Source of the DNA: Candidatus Arcanibacter lacustris
Lineage (GTDB): Bacteria; Pseudomonadota; Alphaproteobacteria; Rickettsiales; Arcanibacteraceae
NCBI GenBank assembly: GCA_000970895.1
Contig: JYHA01000058.1
Coordinates: 5,001-22,076, forward strand
DNA: 17,076 bases
Direction: 5' to 3'
Shown: positions 15,317-17,076 of the stretch, one piece after another
Layout: every line of letters starts with the position of its first letter
Numbering within the stretch: the first letter of the stretch is position 1
The notes under the pieces: generated by a model
What the model was told of the DNA's origin: nothing
Databases searched by the model: none
Seen by the model: only the letters and a program-made list of their open reading frames with translations
Made by a program: the position numbers and the translations under genes

Positions 15317-15438
15317 CCTGGAGCCCCGAAGGGTATATAGGATCCATACAAAAACCTCAAATAAACACTGCTTTAAATGCATTAATGTGGATCCTATCGC
15401 TCGACTTATCTTTTCAAGACAAGTCGGCTCCAGGATGA
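15313..15438. repeat. Composite palindromic repeat element B (over the 5' end of a prepilin gene)
   Basis: The outer arms 15313-15325 (TCATCCTGGAGCC) and 15426-15438 are a perfect 13-bp inverted repeat. The inner arms 15337-15346 (ATAGGATCCA) and 15388-15397 are a perfect 10-bp inverted repeat around a 41-nt AT-rich centre. The right flank has its own hairpin (15402-15412 with 15416-15426, one mismatch) and the left flank a small CCC/GGG hairpin (15324-15333). The layout is the same as the element at 2976-3154. On the minus strand the reading frame passes through the whole element without a stop, and the ATG at 15316-15314 lies within the outer arm. Confidence 0.82.
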
Positions 15439-15483
15439 CGAAGCTTTGGAGTTGGAGTTTATCATTTAGAAGAAGTATTTTTT

Positions 15484-16488
15484 TTAAAATTGATTTAAAC
15501 ATAATTCTCTAATTTTTAATAAGAAGTTACTTGCAAATACCGAACATCTTGCATCAAGATGGTTAACGAATTGTGAACATGAAGTAGGAGGAGAAAGGCT
15601 GTTACAAGAACATACAGGCGAATAATTAACAGAATTGCTACTTGTATCTAAAGTTTCAATCAAATTTTTAGCCAAAGCACAAGTTTGATTACTAAGAACC
15701 ATACCAGCCTCTTTTACCAGTTGCCACTTTTGTTTATAATGTACTATATCATCATAAGTATTTGTTTGTTCATAAGCAATAAAGCTACCAGTGCCAGTAA
15801 CTAAAGTACTATTATAATTGATCAATTCATTAGCATTACTAGGCAAACTCGTCACATGAGTTGCAGAACCTCTGGGATAAGCTCCAAGACCATTATTCCC
15901 AGCGCTCATTAAGACATAGCTTGCATTATTAGTCCTAATAGTTGCTTGACTATCTTTTACTGTTATCAGCCCCATATTAGCTGTTTCTAAATAGTTTAAA
16001 TTAGCTATAGCTGGAGTCCCATAAGTATTAGTAGATATTTTTCCAGAAAGAGCCAGAGTGGCGCTATAAATAAATTTATTACCCCAAGCATCTGCTAAAT
16101 ATTCTTTAGGCAAACCAAGAGTAACATAAGGCACTGTTCCAACTGTGTAATATGTATTATTTCCTGTAAAAGCAGTAGGAGAAGATGGTGGACTAGTAAC
16201 ATGGTATGAAGATAAGTTACTGCAATTATAACAACAATTTTCAATGCCAGAATTAGCGTTATTATCAGCTAAATTGAGATCAGCAGGACAAGGAATACGA
16301 TCATAAATTGCCGCATAAGATGCTATTGCTTTTTCAATAATATTCATTCTTTTTTCAGTATCTTTTCTCTTAGCTAGCATGCTACTACCACTTATCATAG
16401 AAAATCCAGCAGAAAGTACTGTGGCAATAATAGCAAGAGAAATAGATAGCTCCAATAAAGAATAGGCTTTTTTTAATCTATATTGCAT
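15484..16488 (-). CDS. Large type IV prepilin-like protein (paralogue 1)
   Basis: A 334-residue prepilin-like protein. A short basic leader, MQYRLKKA, precedes 'YSLLELSISLAIIATVLSAG', the methylation-type N-terminal helix with Glu at +5. The residue before the expected cut is Ala rather than the usual Gly, which prepilin peptidases tolerate less often. The globular part has 'AIASYAAIYDRIPCPADLNL', 'ENCCYNC', 'GLPKEYLADAWGNKFIYSAT', 'VLMSAGNNGLGAYP' and 'DDIVHYKQKWQLVKEAG', in the same order as in the gene downstream. A cysteine-rich C-terminal segment (CALA, CSCNS, SCSQF, RCSVF) suggests disulfides. No good SD is seen before the ATG. It is divergent from the prepilin peptidase gene over 86 nt and lies upstream of the second prepilin on the same strand. 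Confidence 0.85.
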   Translation of the reverse strand: MQYRLKKAYSLLELSISLAIIATVLSAGFSMISGSSMLAKRKDTEKRMNIIEKAIASYAAIYDRIPCPADLNLADNNANSGIENCCYNCSNLSSYHVTSPPSSPTAFTGNNTYYTVGTVPYVTLGLPKEYLADAWGNKFIYSATLALSGKISTNTYGTPAIANLNYLETANMGLITVKDSQATIRTNNASYVLMSAGNNGLGAYPRGSATHVTSLPSNANELINYNSTLVTGTGSFIAYEQTNTYDDIVHYKQKWQLVKEAGMVLSNQTCALAKNLIETLDTSSNSVNYSPVCSCNSLSPPTSCSQFVNHLDARCSVFASNFLLKIRELCLNQF

Positions 16489-16574
16489 GTTTTTTTATTT
16501 TCGTTAGTAATTTGTTATCTATTTTGTTATATTTTTATCTTATTGAAAAAACATTAATGAATGATTGAGATTTT

Positions 16575-17076
16575 ATGATATCTTCTAATATAGAAAATAT
16601 TTTTATTGCGGTAATAGGTTCCATGATAGGTAGCTTTATTGGAATGCTAAGCTATAGATTGCCACTTTCTATGGATGTGGTTATGAAAAGATCAGCTTGT
16701 ACTAAATGCAACCACACACTTGGAGCGCTTGACCTCATCCCTATTTTCTCATGGATCATCTCTAGAGGAGCTTGCAGATATTGCAAAGAAACTATTAGCC
16801 CCAGATATATTATCATTGAAATAATAGCAGCCTTTTTATCTTTATATCTATATCATAAATTTGCTCTAACTATGCTTGGCATACTTTATTTTATGGTGAG
16901 TCTGTCATTACTTGTATTAATCATCACTGATCTTGAACATTATATCATCCCAGATTCTATACAAATATTTTTAGCATTAGCTGCAATACCAATTGCTATT
17001 ATTTCTCATAAATCATTTGCAGATCTAGGCATTGCTGCATTAGCAGGACTTGCTTGTGGATTATTATTAAAAATAG
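16575..17076 (+). CDS. pilD: Prepilin peptidase / N-methyltransferase (partial, cut by window end)
   Basis: The frame from ATG 16575 stays open to the window end, giving 167 codons of a type IV prepilin peptidase (aspartic protease, polytopic inner-membrane enzyme). The N-terminal domain has 'GSFIGMLSYRLP' (residues about 19-30), the two CxxC pairs C42/C45 and C67/C70, 'LGALDLIPIFSWIISRGACR' between and around them, and 'ISPRYIIIE'. The first catalytic aspartate is D119 in 'LIITDLEHYIIPD'. The second catalytic Asp (GxGD motif) lies beyond the window. It would cleave the leaders of the two prepilins encoded divergently next to it and methylate the new N-termini. The SD is weak (GAG about 6 nt before the ATG). 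Confidence 0.93.
   Translation, partial: MISSNIENIFIAVIGSMIGSFIGMLSYRLPLSMDVVMKRSACTKCNHTLGALDLIPIFSWIISRGACRYCKETISPRYIIIEIIAAFLSLYLYHKFALTMLGILYFMVSLSLLVLIITDLEHYIIPDSIQIFLALAAIPIAIISHKSFADLGIAALAGLACGLLLKI

Noticed and set aside
15317..15502. N-terminal 62-residue extension of prepilin paralogue 2 as the main start
   Set aside because: Most of it is encoded by the palindromic repeat, and it would make a 78-residue prepilin leader; kept as an alternative in the findings because the frame is open and the ATG at 15502 could be coupled to the upstream gene.
1..17076. CRISPR array, tRNA, rRNA or insertion sequence
   Set aside because: No regularly spaced direct repeats, no cloverleaf or rRNA-like segments and no transposase motifs were seen on either strand.

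Overview
The window is AT-rich and densely coded. It reads as a piece of chromosome from a flagellated, probably host-associated alphaproteobacterium, most plausibly a flagellated member of the Rickettsiales. The clues are the alphaproteobacterial order fliL-fliM-(DUF6468-like protein)-motE, a small protein that resembles a Rickettsiales-restricted DUF2671-type family, low GC, and GC-richer palindromic repeats between and beside genes. The taxonomic call is inference; no rRNA or other marker gene is present.

Layout. (1) 1-2901, plus strand: the last 20 codons of a flagellin gene, a long imperfect hairpin, then a tight cluster of a FlaG-like protein, fliD (filament cap) and fliS (flagellin chaperone). 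(2) 2902-3176: a composite palindromic repeat between convergent genes. (3) 3177-7132, minus strand: a large CHASE-PAS hybrid histidine kinase that runs with a 2-nt gap into a divergent glutathione synthetase gene. (4) 7259-8034, plus strand: a two-gene MntA/HepT-type toxin-antitoxin module with a 4-nt overlap. (5) 8047-8922, minus strand: a small CxxC protein followed by a gamma-class carbonic anhydrase-like hexapeptide-repeat protein. (6) 9223-9615, minus strand: an unrecognised alanine-rich protein. (7) 9782-12640, plus strand: fliL, fliM, a DUF6468-like protein and motE, forming the switch and stator-support part of the flagellar motor. (8) 12710-14230, plus strand: an unrecognised 506-residue protein with a hydrophobic N-terminal half and a C-terminal PDZ-like domain. 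(9) 14240-16488, minus strand: two large paralogous prepilin-like proteins, with a second palindromic repeat lying over the 5' end of the downstream one. (10) 16575-17076, plus strand: the N-terminal part of a prepilin peptidase, truncated by the window end and divergent from the prepilins.

Functional picture. Two flagellar clusters supply filament capping and export (flaG-like, fliD, fliS) and the C-ring and stator (fliL, fliM, motE). The prepilin pair beside a prepilin peptidase suggests a second surface or secretion filament of the type IV/type II family. The least explained items are the two architecturally matched palindromic repeats (one of which seems to set the start of a prepilin gene), the PDZ protein, the large paralogous prepilins and the alanine-rich protein.
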